From the NCBI GenBank assembly GCA_002914805.1, contig JXTB01000482.1, positions 8,809 through 72,808 of the forward strand: a stretch of DNA of 64,000 bases, given 5' to 3'. The position numbers were made by a program, and so were the translations under genes. Origin of the DNA: Parasponia andersonii. Its lineage: Eukaryota > Streptophyta > Magnoliopsida > Rosales > Cannabaceae. Positions within the stretch are counted from its first letter, which is position 1. Each line of letters starts with the position of its first letter. A model generated the notes under the pieces. That model had not been told where the DNA came from, made no database searches, and was given only the letters and a program-made list of their open reading frames with translations. Below are positions 12,316-25,859 of the stretch, piece after piece.

Positions 12316-13978
12316 TATGTGATATTTTCTAAATACTTTTAAATAGTGGTATTTTCGTAACTTTCAGATTTTTGAGCCCATTTAATGCTCAAAACTTCAA
12401 AACAAAATTTTGACTTCAAATCTGGACTCATTGAAGTCAAAAGACAAATTTTGATATAAAATATAATTATGTTTCGAAGTAGCACGAAAATTAAAATTTT
12501 ATGGCTCGTGAATAGTATTATTTCACATACCAGGCATGGTCTCGTATCGAGATCTATTTTTGACAAATTATAAGTCTAACTTAGCATTCTCAGGTGTTCT
12601 AAATTCAGTACTGGCCTTCATTTCTTTGTTTGAGACTCTGATAGAAAAGTCACTTTTTCAAGTTAACTTATCGGGATTCCAAAACGGTCATTCGAACACC
12701 TAAATGATCAATGAGAGTTTTTTTCGAGCGTCATTAGCTTAGTATAGCTATCATATTGGAGTAGGGGTTTAATTACCTAATTTTATATATTTTTTTATTT
12801 TTAATTATATTAAAACTTATTTATAAAAAATCGTAATTTAACGATGGTTTGATAAATTATTGAAAATTGTTTGATTATACTAGAACCGGACTATGTAGAT
12901 TATTATACATATTTTTATATTGTGATTATAGGGTAAAATAGTGGAGTGCTGCCCATGTTATAGTAAATCCCAGGATAATACCAAGTTAGATTGTAAAGCA
13001 TAATTTGATTCTTAGATGCATGGTTATCATGAATTGCTATATGTTGTACATATCATAAGATCACATACTTCAGTTCTATTATTACATCATGGTAGTTTAG
13101 ATCACTGGCGAATTCCTGTATTGATAAGGAAAAAACCTAGGTCCTTGCGTAGGTTCTTGGTTAATACACCTACAAGCAGTGTTAGGATACCGGGTACTTC
13201 TGTTATAGATATATTATAAGGCCGTGATGGGAAAATGAGAGCTCACTCATATACTTAATTGATTTCTAATATGTACAATCATGTGTTTCTAGTTTTAGTT
13301 TCGAAGATGTGATTACTCGAGATATCAACTATTTTAAAAACTTAGTTTATAAATGGATTTTGGAAAAGGTATTAACAATGTAGGTTTGATAAAATTGTCT
13401 CCATTCAAAAAGGTAATTAAATTATTATTGAGCATGTGAATACTTACCCTTCTAGTTCTCCCGTTTTTAGGTATTTTTTTATTTGAGATAATAATCTCAG
13501 TGGTCAGACAAGCTGCGAAGCTTGTACTTGCGGTTCTACTCTAAATCCCTGGTTTGTGTTCATATATTGTTGTCTTTCTTTTCTTGTTCAATATTTAGCC
13601 AAGATTAGTAAATCTACTAAGTAAATGTATGAGGATGATTTTGCAATTAATTTAGGAATTTGAAACTACAAATAATTTAATGTGAGTTATTTTGGACTTT
13701 GGATTAAAGTTTTCAATTGAACTCAGTTTATCATAATCCATGAATTATTTATGAGTTTTTAGACAAATTAATCACAAGATTTCTTAAACTTTAATGGATA
13801 TTTTTTTAAGTAATTAAAGCTATTAAGAGTTTTAACAATAGTGAAATTTATAATGATTTGAGGACTAAAATGAAATTATTTAATACATAATTTCCCTTGA
13901 ATTTCATAAAACTAATATTTAATTATTCTTTCATCTAAAATTACTAAAAGTCACGATTGTAGATTTCTGGTCATGATA
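12316..13978 (+). mobile_element. 5'-truncated LTR, same superfamily as the LTR at 21226-23457
   Basis: Shares the landmark order of the intact LTR at 21226-23457: a block ending AAGTCTAACTTAGCATT near 12570-12586 (compare ATGTCTAACCTAACTATT near 22020), a TGCTGCCC motif near 12946, and a CTTACCC...TTTAGGTATTTT block near 13442. It ends GATTTCTGGTCATGATA at 13978. The 5' third is missing and the border adjoins copia gag. No internal coding region accompanies it. Confidence 0.6.
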
Positions 13979-15307
13979 GTCAATGTTTTGTTTCTAGGTC
14001 ACATAGTTATTTCCATTCAATTGGTTTTGATTAAGGATAGTTGAAAAAGGATGTATCGACATAGTTACTAGATAAAATCTACGATTAAGCAAATGTCGCA
14101 TAGAACTTTTGAATAAAATCTCACATAATGCATGAATGCAAATGTAGATGTAGTTACCCATAAATACTACATTTTATTCAAAAGTAATCTAGCCGCAAAT
14201 TACGATAAGCTTCGTAATGGAAATACCTATCCAATTTTAGTTAAACTAGGACTCTCTTGATTACTAATAACTATCAAAATATTTTATATTTAATTATTAA
14301 TAGCTACTATTTTATTTGGTCATTTGAACCTATTAATAAAACTCTAAGGAGGAACATTAAAAAGTCTAACATGAATGTACGACCGTTATTTAAATTCTGG
14401 TAAAAGATTTCAATTTAATATTACTGAGAATAATCACAAATAATAAGCTTCTAGAGTTTTATCTGGAGAAACTCAATCTAGAAAATAATTTCTATACACT
14501 CTCCTAAGGGCGATCATATAGAGAAATCTAATAATAGATTTATAGTGGAAACCATAGGTTTTAATCCAATAAGCCTTCTTCCATTCAATCTATTTAATTA
14601 ATTATTAGATTTATTATAATTTACCAAGTTGTCTAAATCTAGTTAGATATTATAAATCATAATTAAGATGCATGGCATTATGATATTATTTGGGTGGCAC
14701 TCCCTATTCTATATGGCATATTATCATAAATAGATTTGTAAGGATAATCATATATTAATTGCAATAAATAAATAAAGTATTAAATGACAAATCCTATTGC
14801 CATAGTTGCCTTAGAATCTTAAATTACAAAATTTGGAATAACATTGATGATCTTGATATTCAAATCTTCCAATTTCATAATCTTTGTAGTCTTCAATATT
14901 TTTCCTACAAAATCTATTAGGGATAAATATAAATATTCAATACATACAAATTGGAAAAATATTATATTTTCTTTTTAAAAAAATTCTTATTTAAAAAAAT
15001 ATCTAGATTAATTCAAAACTTGAAAAAATATATATTTTTTCATGAAAGATATTAATTTGAACTGAATAACCTAGGTATCTCTTGAATTTTTAATAGTTAA
15101 AAGATTTATTATAAATAAAATATTTAGCAAAATACTTTAATTATCTCTAAGAAAATATACATAATTACCCAAAATTTCAAAAATAGAGAATTTACTATTC
15201 AAATTCAAATAATTGTTAGATAATGAAAAATAAGAAACAAATAATTTGAAAAAGAAGTAACTATCCAAAAAAAGATTTATCAAATAAATAATAATTATTT
15301 TTTTAAT

Positions 15308-15414
15308 TAGAAAGGGAGGGACTAGGAGGGAGCACCACCATGGAATGCCGCTGGCGGCGGCCAACGCCCTCATGCACTCTAAGGTGTGGCTAGACCATGC
15401 CCCCCTCCCTTTTT
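15308..15414. other. GC-rich island in AT-rich DNA with inverted ends
   Basis: About 105 bp, far richer in G+C than the surroundings, containing a CCGCTGGCGGCGGCC core. It is bounded by AGAAAGGGAGGG on the left and CCCTCCCTTTTTT on the right, which are complementary (about 10 bp). It lies within a 128-codon minus-strand ORF that otherwise looks like random AT-rich sequence. It could be a small insertion or part of an LTR leader. Confidence 0.5.
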
Positions 15415-16843
15415 TATTTAAATAAATAAATAAAAATAAATAAATAATAATAAACAGAAAATAAAAATTAGGAATCAAGAAAAACAAGAAACTAAAGTCT
15501 CTTTCTTCATTTTCTTCTTCCATTGGTGGTCTTCCAAACTTTTCTACTATTGTAGTTCTTCAAGAAAATTACATAAACCTAAATTTATAATTTTATAGTA
15601 AATAAAAAATACAAATCCTAGAAATACTATCAAGAAGAAAAATATGGTGATGATAGACCATCCTTTTTATTATAATCCCAACAAAAAGATTACACCATAA
15701 AATTCTATAACCATGGCTAAGGTTCATAAAATCAACAAATCCATAAACTATCCATAACATAAAAAATTCATAAGAAACAAATCAATTAACCTTTCATAGA
15801 AACCTAACTGCCAAACCCATCTAAAAATCACAAATATGCATATATAAACTGAACGATCAAGAGCAAGCCAAAAAGGAGAATTTACAATAAATAGACCATA
15901 ACAAAAATTATGGCTCTTGTACTAATTATTGATTATCATTTACATAAAATATGACAAAATTAAAGATGAGTAGAAGTATGGAAAACAAAATTTTTTTCGA
16001 ATTATAGTTTTTCATAAAACCTTTTAGGATTTTTGTTATAGTCTAAATACGTACAAAAGATTATGTACCTCAACCAATAAGTTTTCTTTCCTACGCACCA
16101 AGCTTATAACTGCAGAGATATATAGGCACCTTGATCTTGATCAACTCTAAATAAGAATCCAAGAACTCCAACGGTGACTCCAAGAATTTTTCTCTCTCAA
16201 TTTTCTATGCAGACGCTAAACTAATGTTTCGGTTAAAACTGAACATAACATCCAAAGGAGGGGAAAGGAGACTTTTATACAACCCTAGGAGCAAATTCAA
16301 CTAGCTCTATGGACCAAGACAGGCCTAAATATCACATGCCCTATGGAGCCTAACTGTAGGCTATAAAGGTCCACTGTTTTTTCACACTATTTCCCTTTTA
16401 TGTAACTGCCCAAAAAATTGTTTGAGCCTTATTTGGCTGATCTCATGCAGGCCAAGACATTGATATAGGTTGGGAACTCAAATAAACATATTTAATTCAA
16501 GCTCTAATAGAGAAAGGCCTAGTTACAATTAACTCTTAATACAAGTAGGTTTATACTATTAGTTATGGACTTATTCCACTAAAAGTTTAAACAATATTCA
16601 TGAATTAAATAAATATTACAAAATACTTTATAATTAAAATTATGTCTATTAGATAATTAACATGTGTATATATATCACCACATGAATATCGATGATTGGA
16701 GCTAGATAAAATTATTGTTTTGCCTCTCCAATTATATCTTTCAATTATTTGATACAAGACTATATCTAATAGATAACTAGTCTTACAGAAAGTATTTAAT
16801 TAACAAACTATCTAATTTTATGAATTACTTGACTAAGGTTTAA

Positions 16844-17008
16844 ATTATCCAAGCTCTTATAGCTTCTCAAGGCAGTATTCATTTCTCTATATAATAGAGC
16901 TGTTAATTCTATATCTATAAATATGTATTATCCAAGCTCCTATAATTTCTCAAGGCAATATTCATTGCTCTATATAATAGAGTTATTAATCTATATCTAT
17001 AAACATGT
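16844..17008. repeat. 83-bp tandem duplication
   Basis: Units 16844-16926 and 16927-17008 both begin ATTATCCAAGCTC and end ATAAAYATGT, with roughly 90% identity by eye. Confidence 0.9.
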
Positions 17009-17574
17009 GTTCCCAATGCCCGTAATAATATATTACTAAAATTTCACGATCTAGATCGTCAATTTCTTGATCGATATCTTTTAACATCTTAAATAATATA
17101 AGTTATAGACATAGATTCATCACTTATATTTGGATTAAAAAATATATGTATTAATTATTAAGTTTATGAAAATATATTATTGTTAACATACTTATTACAA
17201 GAACATATTTTATATAGTCTTTGTTCAATAATTACACACTAAAACTTTTTATATATAGTTACGCCAATATAGATTAAAACATATTATAAATGCACAAAGT
17301 CTGGCAACACGATCTAATAGAAGTGTCTAACTTCTCTTATTAATTATAAACAAACTTATTTGATTTAATTAGAGAAAATATGTTTTAACTTTAATAAATA
17401 ACTTTACTAAAATATTTCTCTAATAAATAAATCATAAAATTTTTTTGATATTTATTATTGTACTATTAATCAAAATATTAATACAAATATATACATAAAA
17501 TATCTATTTATAAATAATAAACACATTATGAGAATAATCCTGGCATACTATACTTAGCTATACAGTAAATGAAT

Positions 17575-18850
17575 TAAGATAGGATTTTAGGCTTTCGTCT
17601 TTCCCCTGCTAAATATTTGCCAAACTTAAGATTGGCACATTGAACTATTTTGCAAGCTGTACTACAGGCTGTTGAAAGCTTGTTGCCAGATCCAGATCGA
17701 GATCGAGATCGAGCCAGCCTTAGTACTTCTAAACCACTTTTTAGGTGCTCCCATTAGAATTACTACAAAGCATCTACACATAGCGAGATCAGAGAGTTGA
17801 CGAAGCTCCATCAAGTTATTAAAATGGTTTACGTGATAACTCTTCCTTTGAAAGCTTTTATAGTTGGGAGTTTTAATCCATCAGACAAGGGAGCTTCTTT
17901 GATGTCAATAGAAAAGGAGATTGGCAATATCAAATAGTGAGCTTGTCGTCGACGTTTGGTAATGCGTCCAAAGCTTTTTTTTAAAATCATCTACTCGTAT
18001 ATTCCCAGGAAGATGGAATTTACTTCTAACTGTGGGTCCATGACTTTCATGGTGCGATCTGAACTTTGGTGTGCGTTGAGATCCTTTAAGAGTTCTCTTA
18101 CAACGAGCATTAGATCATTGTTGTTAGTTTAGGGATCATAGCCGGTCATGGCATTTTTTTTCTTCAGTCTTCAGGAGATAGTCTTCAAGCATTCAGTCGA
18201 CTCTTCAAGTCATCGTTTCTCCTCCTTTGGTTGCTGATTCGTTCAAGAATTTTTCAGAAAGTATAAGATCATTCTTGTCTCTCTCGTCTGGGTGGAGTTG
18301 CTCTTCTGGTTGCATTAGTTTGATGACTTTCTTGTTGTTAATCCTCTCTGCGAACTTTTGGGTTCTCTGCATCTCTGCACCTTGAGCTCCCAATTTGAGA
18401 TCGTTTTGGCGAGGCATGTCTTTTAAATCCCTAGGGTATCGCATCAACTATAGGATAGGTACTCCTCGACCCCTATCATTGTTACAATTACTTAGGATTC
18501 TTTTTTCACTCTCTTTATGTTGGAGTAACGAGATTGATTCATAATAATAGTTCTCTGCAAAATGCCAGCAATTGCATCCTCTACGCATTCTTGATGTTGT
18601 TTGACTATTTCTCCGACCGCTTAATCAGGATTAGTAATGGGTGGGACCTGAGTCTGGGTAGTTTGCTGATAGTTTTATTCTGGTTTTGATTTCCTCTACC
18701 CGGATTATTACTAGTGACGTGGCATATAGGTGTATCTACTTGATCGTTGTTTCTTGTGTACACTATTGAAGCTGAATTTCGCTGACTTTTGCTCGAATAA
18801 CTCTCCGTCTAAGGCCAATTATTGATGGAATTTTCTCAACCAGTTAATTG
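17575..18850 (-). pseudogene. Ty3/gypsy Tat-type gag relict
   Basis: On the minus strand, the sequence before 18205 and on to 17575 reads HVNHFNNLMELRQLSDLAMC, then APKKWFRSTKAGSISIS, closely matching the gag core of the elements at 46.1 and 62.4 kb (compare MDHFNNLIELHRVDDLTRCR and AAKKWFQGLKSGSIS). Further upstream, 18447-18205 is open for 80 codons. Around 18600 the frame AVGEIVKQHQECVEDAIAGI resembles the coiled N-terminal part. Stops and frameshifts abound. A small GATCGA repeat at 17694-17713 lies within the SISIS part. No LTR pair was found for it. Confidence 0.7.
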
Positions 18851-19069
18851 TGATAAAAAAAATTATGAATGAAGTGTGTACGAACAATAAAGTAGTGAAA
18901 GATATAGACCATTTGTTTAGCTTAGCCCTTATGACTTACATCCAAAATGTTTGGCTATTTGAGAGAAATTACAAGAAAAGTTTAGAGTATAATGTGAAAA
19001 TTCTGAAGAGAGATTTTAGGATAATAGTTATGTTTGTAAAGAATTTGTGTATAGAATAATAAAACCGAA

Positions 19070-19623
19070 CTCTTTTTATACAGCTGTGGATGAGGCTCAA
19101 ATCCATATAATTTTTTTAATATTATATTTGTATATATATATATATATATAAAGTAGGGTCCACAATCATTTAAAGCTTTATTCTCTTCTTTCTTTCTCAC
19201 CCTCTTCCTTCTCTTTACCGATAAAAAATTTCCACCACAAGTAACAGAACGAATCATCTCCGGCCAGATTCGATCGCCACTACCAGCCCAGAATAACCAG
19301 CACCACCGAGAACCTCCTGCTAGCTGGAGTTTCAGCAGCTGTCACCGCCCGTAGCACCACCATTGGCAAGTTGAAATTACGATAGAAAGGAGGTTGCCGG
19401 TGAAAATTCCGGTGACTTCACGGCATGAAACCGAGCTTGTTCTACTCCTCTTCACACAGCCTTTTGATTGGTATATATATCTCAACTTGAAATTGAGCAG
19501 ATTGAATTTTACTATTTTTGTCAATTTTGAACTATTTTAATTTTATATTTAAAATTTTCAATCCGACTATTAGATCGTAAAATAAATCTCATATTTGTGA
19601 TATACTCGTAAAAACAAAAATTT

Positions 19624-19662
<39 letters not shown>

Positions 19663-21225
19663 CTATGTTTGGTGATGGACATGAAAAATGAAAATCTGAC
19701 GGTTTAGATTTTATTGCTTTACGTGTTGTGAGTTCGGATTCAGCTCCAATTCGAATCGGTCAAATTATATATCTAATTTAGTATTTTTTGATGCTCTAAA
19801 TTTAGTGGTGAAATTTATTTCACGATCTGAAACTCCAATTGAAAATCGAGTTTTCAAAATTATCAATCAAAAGGATTGAAAACGATGCTCGAGTCTCCAA
19901 ATGACACAAAACTTTCTTCGTAACCCTATAGTGTTATTTGAACACTTGATTGAGGTATGGATTCGATTACATGATCTTCAAATTAGTTTAATTTTGATTT
20001 CTATATATTTTGAATATATATAGAATTCGTGAAATAATTCATAAAAATGTGATTTATGTCTGTTTTAACCTCATTTGAGATATAAACTGTCTAGGAAGCA
20101 CATCATATTGGTCGGTGTGTCATATATACTGTTTTGAACTATTTTCTGCAGGAAATTAGATTTTTGAATTTTGATCAAAAATAGTTGTTATAATGCCGAA
20201 ATTTTTAGGAAATCCCAAACAATTTAAGAACTCAGTTTTGAAGACTAAAAATAATTTGATTAAAAAATACTGCATATTTATTTTGAGATTTTGTGGAAAT
20301 GATGCATATCTTTATTCTGTCATTCATATAGCATTTGTATGCATTCCCACACTTATAATGCCCCACATTGGGTGATCGGATTTACGATGCCCCACATTGG
20401 GTGATCAGACTTACGACGCCTCTTTAAGTGGCTTGGATTTACAGATGACCTATCAGGACACTTCGGACATCATGATTGTATACATGATTATATGTTGGCT
20501 TGAATAGAAATGTACTGGTTTTGATAGATATTTTACAATAATTTTGAATATTTAAGCTATTGGACTATGATTTCCACTTGAGTTTTGTGAATTGTTTTGA
20601 GTGGACTACTAACCATGCATAACCTTTAACATAAGTATATTTTCTTACATATAAAAACTTGTAATCGATTCTCTACTGAGTATTCAAGTGCTCACCCTCC
20701 TACTTCCTCCCACTTTCAGGTGTTGATTTATTTTAGGGTAATTGTCTTGGTGGCTTGACAAGTTTATGTATGTCATTTCTCTCATTTTCATTGGTTGGTC
20801 CCTATTCTATATCATTCTTTATTTTCTTTATCAAAATTATTTACTTAATAGTAATATATTTATTAAGTAGATGTACGAGAATGATTTTACTATTAAATTG
20901 AGTACTTAGAAATATAAATGATTTTACATAAATTATTTGGACATTGTAACTAACGTTTTAATTTGACTTATTTTACTAAAGTTTATGGAATTACAAATAT
21001 TTCTAAATTAATTAATTAGATTTTCCCCTAAAATTTAAATAAAGGATTTTTTCTGAAAAATTAGAACAAATAGCAAATTTCTTGATTGTGAAATTTGCTT
21101 ACTTTTGAGAACTAAAATCTAAAGCTTCAAATACTCGATCTTTCAAAATTTTGGAAAAATTATTATTTAGTACTGTTTGAACATAAAATTTACTAAAATC
21201 ACAGTCTTAGATTTCTGATCATAAC
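19070..21225 (+). mobile_element. Degraded LTR, same superfamily, abutting the next LTR
   Basis: Contains a pyrimidine-rich leader (TTCTCTTCTTTCTTTCTCACC near 19180-19200) followed by a C/G-rich stretch (19260-19440), then TGATGGACATGAAAAATG near 19672, a TAATGCC motif near 20191, the block GTGCTCACCCTCCTACTTCC near 20689, and the ending AGATTTCTGATCATAAC at 21225. These correspond in order to the LTR at 21226-23457 and to the ending at 13978. The 5' terminus was not identified, so the start is approximate. The next LTR begins at the very next base. Confidence 0.55.
19626..19659. repeat. (AT)n microsatellite
   Basis: A continuous run of about 17 AT dinucleotides inside the degraded LTR. Similar AT runs occur near 22833, 25586, 29831, 30616, 31385, 37602, 43649, 54665, 55975 and 56910. 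Confidence 0.95.
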
Positions 21226-23457
21226 TGTAAAAACCCGGATTTTGGGAGGGTAATTTGGACATTTTATTAATTTTCTGGATATAATATTGGGGGGATTAAT
21301 TTGCAAAAGTTTTGTGCAGAAGGACTAAATTGTAATTTTGGGGGACAGATTTGATAGAGATTTGAAATTTGGGGACTTATGTGTAATTTTTGAAAAAATT
21401 GCACAGCCCTATAGGATAGGGCTACGTACTCTGTCCTTTTTTCTCTCTCTCTCTTCTTTCTCTTTCCCCTCCGACCTCTATCCCTCTCTCTCTCGAATCT
21501 CCCTCGGCCGTCGACGTCAGACCGCCGTAGGAGCCGCCGCCGCCGTCGTCCACCTACGCAAACGATCGGCGAAGCCTCCCTGTGCAACGCCGAAGCTGCG
21601 CCGCCCATCCCCGGTCGCCGCTGTCACCTGTAATGCCAGAAAAGCTCCAAAAGGCCAATTCCGATTTTTGGCCGCCGGCGACGATTTTGATCACCATTCG
21701 ACCTCCAACCAGTCCTGTTGGATTCGTCTCGTCGCAAGGATTATCAAGATATATATATATATATCTCAACCCCATTTTTCCCAGATTGAAAGATGCCATT
21801 TTTGGGTATTTCGAGCTTATAAATATTTTTTTTTATTCGGCCTTTGGATTGTGTTTTTTACCTTATTTTTGGAATGTACTCAGAAAATGGAGAAGTTTGA
21901 TATTTATATTGCCTATGTTTGGTAACTGACACGGAAATCGAAAATAAGATGGCTAAGATTTACCTCAATTTGCGTGCCACCGGCCCGGTATGGGCCCGGA
22001 CCCGAATTGGACAAGTTATATGTCTAACCTAACTATTTTTGGTACTAGGAATTCAGTGAAGAGGTCCGGTTGTGGAATTGAAGCTCTGTTGAGAAGTTGA
22101 TTTTTCGCAAGAAGACGATCGAGGGCTTGGAATTGATTTCCGACCCTCCGGGCGATCGTCAACAACACTTTAAGGACTCAATAGCGTGGTATCACTATTC
22201 AAGCAAGGTAGGGACTCAATTATCTCTGTTTTATATCGTTTTCGAAATGAAACTTATTTTCTGCAACGTATGAAAACAAGTGTGATTTTTGATTTTCTTG
22301 AATATCTGTGATGGAAATTGATTGTATGATGTATACATATTGTATTGCTCTGGGAATTTTCTGAGTGCAGGTTATTTTGGGTATATTAAAAATAGGGTTG
22401 TTATGCTGCCCGTTTTCCTATAAAACCTAGTATACTGATTTTATCGAAAAACTCGAGCATAATTATTTTCACACTTCGGTTCTGTATTACACGTGTTATA
22501 TGATTATACATGAGTACTGTGTTAGCATCGTGAGTTTACAGTATAGCGAAGCGTGCCCCACCGTCGGTATAGAGTCCGTAAACCCGCGCGGAGTTTTGTT
22601 ACTTCTGATTACCTCCTCAATTGGCAGGCATAGGCAATTCAGTTGCCCCTAGAGGTTTGGTAGATGATACACGGGTGTCCCCTCCGGGTATGGGCTTAGT
22701 TATCAGGCAGGTTGTTAGGCATACTTAGTGCCATCATCCTGGGTTTCCACAGATGAGAGGATGAGAGTTCATGGGTAGGGGTTGATTTGTGTCATGTGCA
22801 TATATCAATTGAATGGTTTAATTACACTGCTTTATATATATATATATATATATATACATATATTTATGGATTTTCAGTTTGGATTATATATATATATATA
22901 TGTATGTTCTGGACTAAACTAACCATGCAGAAATTCTCTATCACTAAAATGTTTTCGACCGGATAATTATTTTTCCTACTAGGCATTTTATGCTCACCCC
23001 CTTTACCTTCTTCCTCAGGTGGTATCCAGTGTGATCTTGGTGATCAAGAGGAGTAAGAGGTCATCTGGACTGTATTTTGTTATCTTGGTAATGCTAGAAG
23101 CTTGTTGTCGTGGTATTTGGATTGTTTGGGTTTTGTATTAGCATTGAACCAAGATTACTATTTTCTATTTTGTCTTAGAACTTATGTATGTCATTCTGGG
23201 ATTTGAGTTCGTTATGGATGATGATGATGATGCTTAGATTTATATTTGATTTCGCGTTTTTAAATAATTATTCGATCTATATTTAATGGTGTATACGAAC
23301 TGTAGGAGTGGTTCACGGGATGAAATTCTAATTATTTTATTTAAATGGACCGTTTTATAAAAATTAGAACTTTTGACACTTTTCAAATAAATCAAATAAT
23401 TTTCCACCTTTGTGAAATTCCTCTTCTGCCACTGACCCGCGTTTTGGGTCGTGATAA
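21226..23457 (+). mobile_element. Full-length solo LTR, Ty3/gypsy-like, 2.23 kb
   Basis: Starts TGTAAAAACCCGG and ends TTTTGGGTCGTGATA (a diverged ...CA end). It has a pyrimidine-rich leader (TCTCTCTCTCTCTTC near 21445), a GC-rich segment (21480-21720), a GTAATGCCAG motif near 21630, and the TATGCTCACCCCCTTTACC block near 22989. Its length and both termini match the inverted copy at 30664-32933. Flanking bases ATAAC (21221-21225) and ATACA (23458-23462) match only partly, so a 5-bp target duplication is plausible but unproved. No gag or pol adjoins it, so it is best read as a solo LTR. Overlapping ORFs here are chance openings in GC-rich sequence. Confidence 0.75.
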
Positions 23458-25859
23458 TAACAGTTTAAATTTTTTAATTTTATGAATAAAAAATAATATA
23501 ATAATAAATAAAATTTTGAGTAACTATATGAAAATAGGTAATTCTCCACTAAGATCGACTATTGGGCCTCGTCGCTTGCTAGTTATGCATCTTTAAATCG
23601 AATTTCCGAAAGTATAGTTGTCTAATTTGTTGAGAATTCTTTTAGGTGCTATATTGCCAGAACGATAGCATACTAAGTATCTAATATGTGAGCTTAGCCT
23701 TTGCACGATCGAATTTTCTATTTATGACTCCATGCGAGATCGTCTTTTTTTCTCAAATTTGAGATCGCACAACAGGAGAAAAATCCATGCACCTAGTTGT
23801 GTTTAAAAGGTTTTGTCACTTATTAAGTGAAGAGGAAGGACGTTTTTCAATCCATTAGAGCATGTGGGCTTTGGCCATGAAAAGAGGCACCTCTCCTTCC
23901 GAGAAAAAAGCCTATCTTTTCTTGCCTTGGGTGGAGAAATCAATTGAAAGTTATGATAAACTTCATGTGCTTATCTTATTAATTATGCTAATTAACCTAA
24001 TAAACTAAAAAGAAACAGTATTCAATGGTGTGGTGACTCATTAAAGCAAAATTGTCCATTGGTGGGATTATAAACTAATCGAAAAATGCTCACAAAATCT
24101 CCCGTTTTCTTGATCTACGGCCGTATGATTCCTTGATGATTGACACCTGGCCAAGCTCTTATACATAGGCATCATAATTACTGTTAATTTAATCTAATCT
24201 TGAATTTGGGTGTCCTCAGTCCAAGGGACCCGCCCCTTTGGAAAGTTCAAAGCCAGATAGAATCTTATTGGTCGAACAAATCCATCCCACATGGGTTGTA
24301 GCAAATAGAAATTTTTGTTTTGAGAGAGTCACCGAAACTTTATGATTGATGGCGTCCACCAGCCCTGTCAATTAGATATTTAATTATATGATTAATAAAG
24401 ATTATTTGGGTTTTTAAAAGTAATCTCTAGATTAAAGTTTATATAAACTATAGCGTGTGCTTTCCAAGTGTCTTACTCGTTTTGGCTACATGGACAACTA
24501 GCACAACTTGTTGCCCTTTTTCATGTACGGATTGTTTGCCATTGGCTAACCTCGAGACGAGAAGCGTGCGAAGACTCCCATCGATTGGCGGATAGTAAAT
24601 ATAGTCCTTCACATGTGTGTCAGTGAGTCACTTGGCTATCCAAGCGGCAAGAGCAATATAAATAAAAATCAAAAACCATACCAGTAATGAAAACAATTTT
24701 TTTAAGGTAAGTCTTATATAAATTAATTAAATATTCTTAAATATTTAAAGTAACAGATACCCTTAAACTCTAAGTATTGCACAGGCCTGCGCTAAGATAA
24801 TTATGGATACTTAAATAAGAAAATCCAAAAGACTTCCACTAGGACCTCTAGATAAGAAAACCAATTGTTATAGCAAAATTAAGAGATTAAAGAACATTTT
24901 CAACCTTCATCATATACTTGAATCTAATTAGGCAAGAACATATATTGTTTACTAAGTTACTTGGATCTCGAATACAAAGATAGTAATCAGCCAATTAACA
25001 AAGCCAAATATCCTCTTGGTTTTGATTGGTCCCCTCATCAACATGAGTAGCTTTATTTCTCTAAAATATATAAAACAAGAGAAAGGTAGCCGCTAGACAA
25101 AATTCGAAAGCTATGCAAGCGTTTTTTTTTCATATATATATATACATGGTAGCTACATCTACTGAAAGTTATTTGAGCGTAAGCAGCAAGAAAGAAAACA
25201 AGTAATTATTATTATCCTTACATTTTGGAAGACATGAATGTGTTCTCTTATTTCCTCCCAAAATTCCACTCCAAACCCAATGTTTTCTCTTGCAACTTGA
25301 ATATACCCCCAAATTCCTTAGTTATACTTGCCATCTCCAATTCACCTGCGCTCTTAGCTAATTTCAATATATTCTATGAGCTAAGAAAATCTATATACAC
25401 ATGCAAGAAGATTTTTTTTTCTTTTATTTTTTTTAGCTAAAAAACATACGCAAAACAACTACTACAGTACAATCTAAAGTATGATATTGTTTCTAGCTTT
25501 TTCCTCTTTAGGGTTACCTTTAGATTCGCATATATGTACCATCCATGTAGATACGTCTACTTACAATGACTTAATATGATTTTCCTATATATATCTATAT
25601 ATATATATATATATATATGCGTGACTGAGGGATGATAACATGTAGGCAGGAATATTAGCGGGATTTAGTGAGTGACAAGACTATGTTTTATGTTGACCAA
25701 ACATGCAATAGTAATGTTGGTGTAGATTTTGGTTTGTGAAACAACACACACCATGCATCTTTGAGTGGTTCTTTCTCAGAGAAAGTCAAAACTCAGATTT
25801 GATATAAGTGTAGTCCGTACAATCTTGAAAAAGATTATAAATAGATTTTTTTACTAGTT
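23458..25859. other. Intergenic region upstream of the MADS gene
   Basis: No gene or clear repeat was identified. ORFs are short and lack domain signals. An AT microsatellite lies at 25586-25618. Confidence 0.5.

Larger units (their letters stand above)
14300..17250 (-). mobile_element. Probable antisense LTR or retroelement non-coding region
   Basis: On the minus strand there is a promoter-like layout: GTATAAAAGTCTCC near 16268-16281, followed by a 5'-leader-like stretch with a GAGAGAGAAAAATTC motif near 16187-16201. Upstream on that strand is a long AT-rich U3-like segment with an internal 83-bp tandem duplication. No coding domain is seen. Ends were not defined, and this could be more than one element. 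Confidence 0.3.

Noticed and set aside
15137..15523. 128-codon minus-strand ORF rich in Phe/Leu/Tyr
   Set aside because: Typical chance translation of A/T-rich DNA, interrupted by the GC-rich patch. No domain or promoter context.
21338..21925. 195-codon ORF with Arg/Pro-rich composition, and overlapping ORFs on both strands (21267-21929)
   Set aside because: It lies entirely inside the solo LTR at 21226-23457, in its GC-rich leader. Several frames are open at once and no domain is recognisable.
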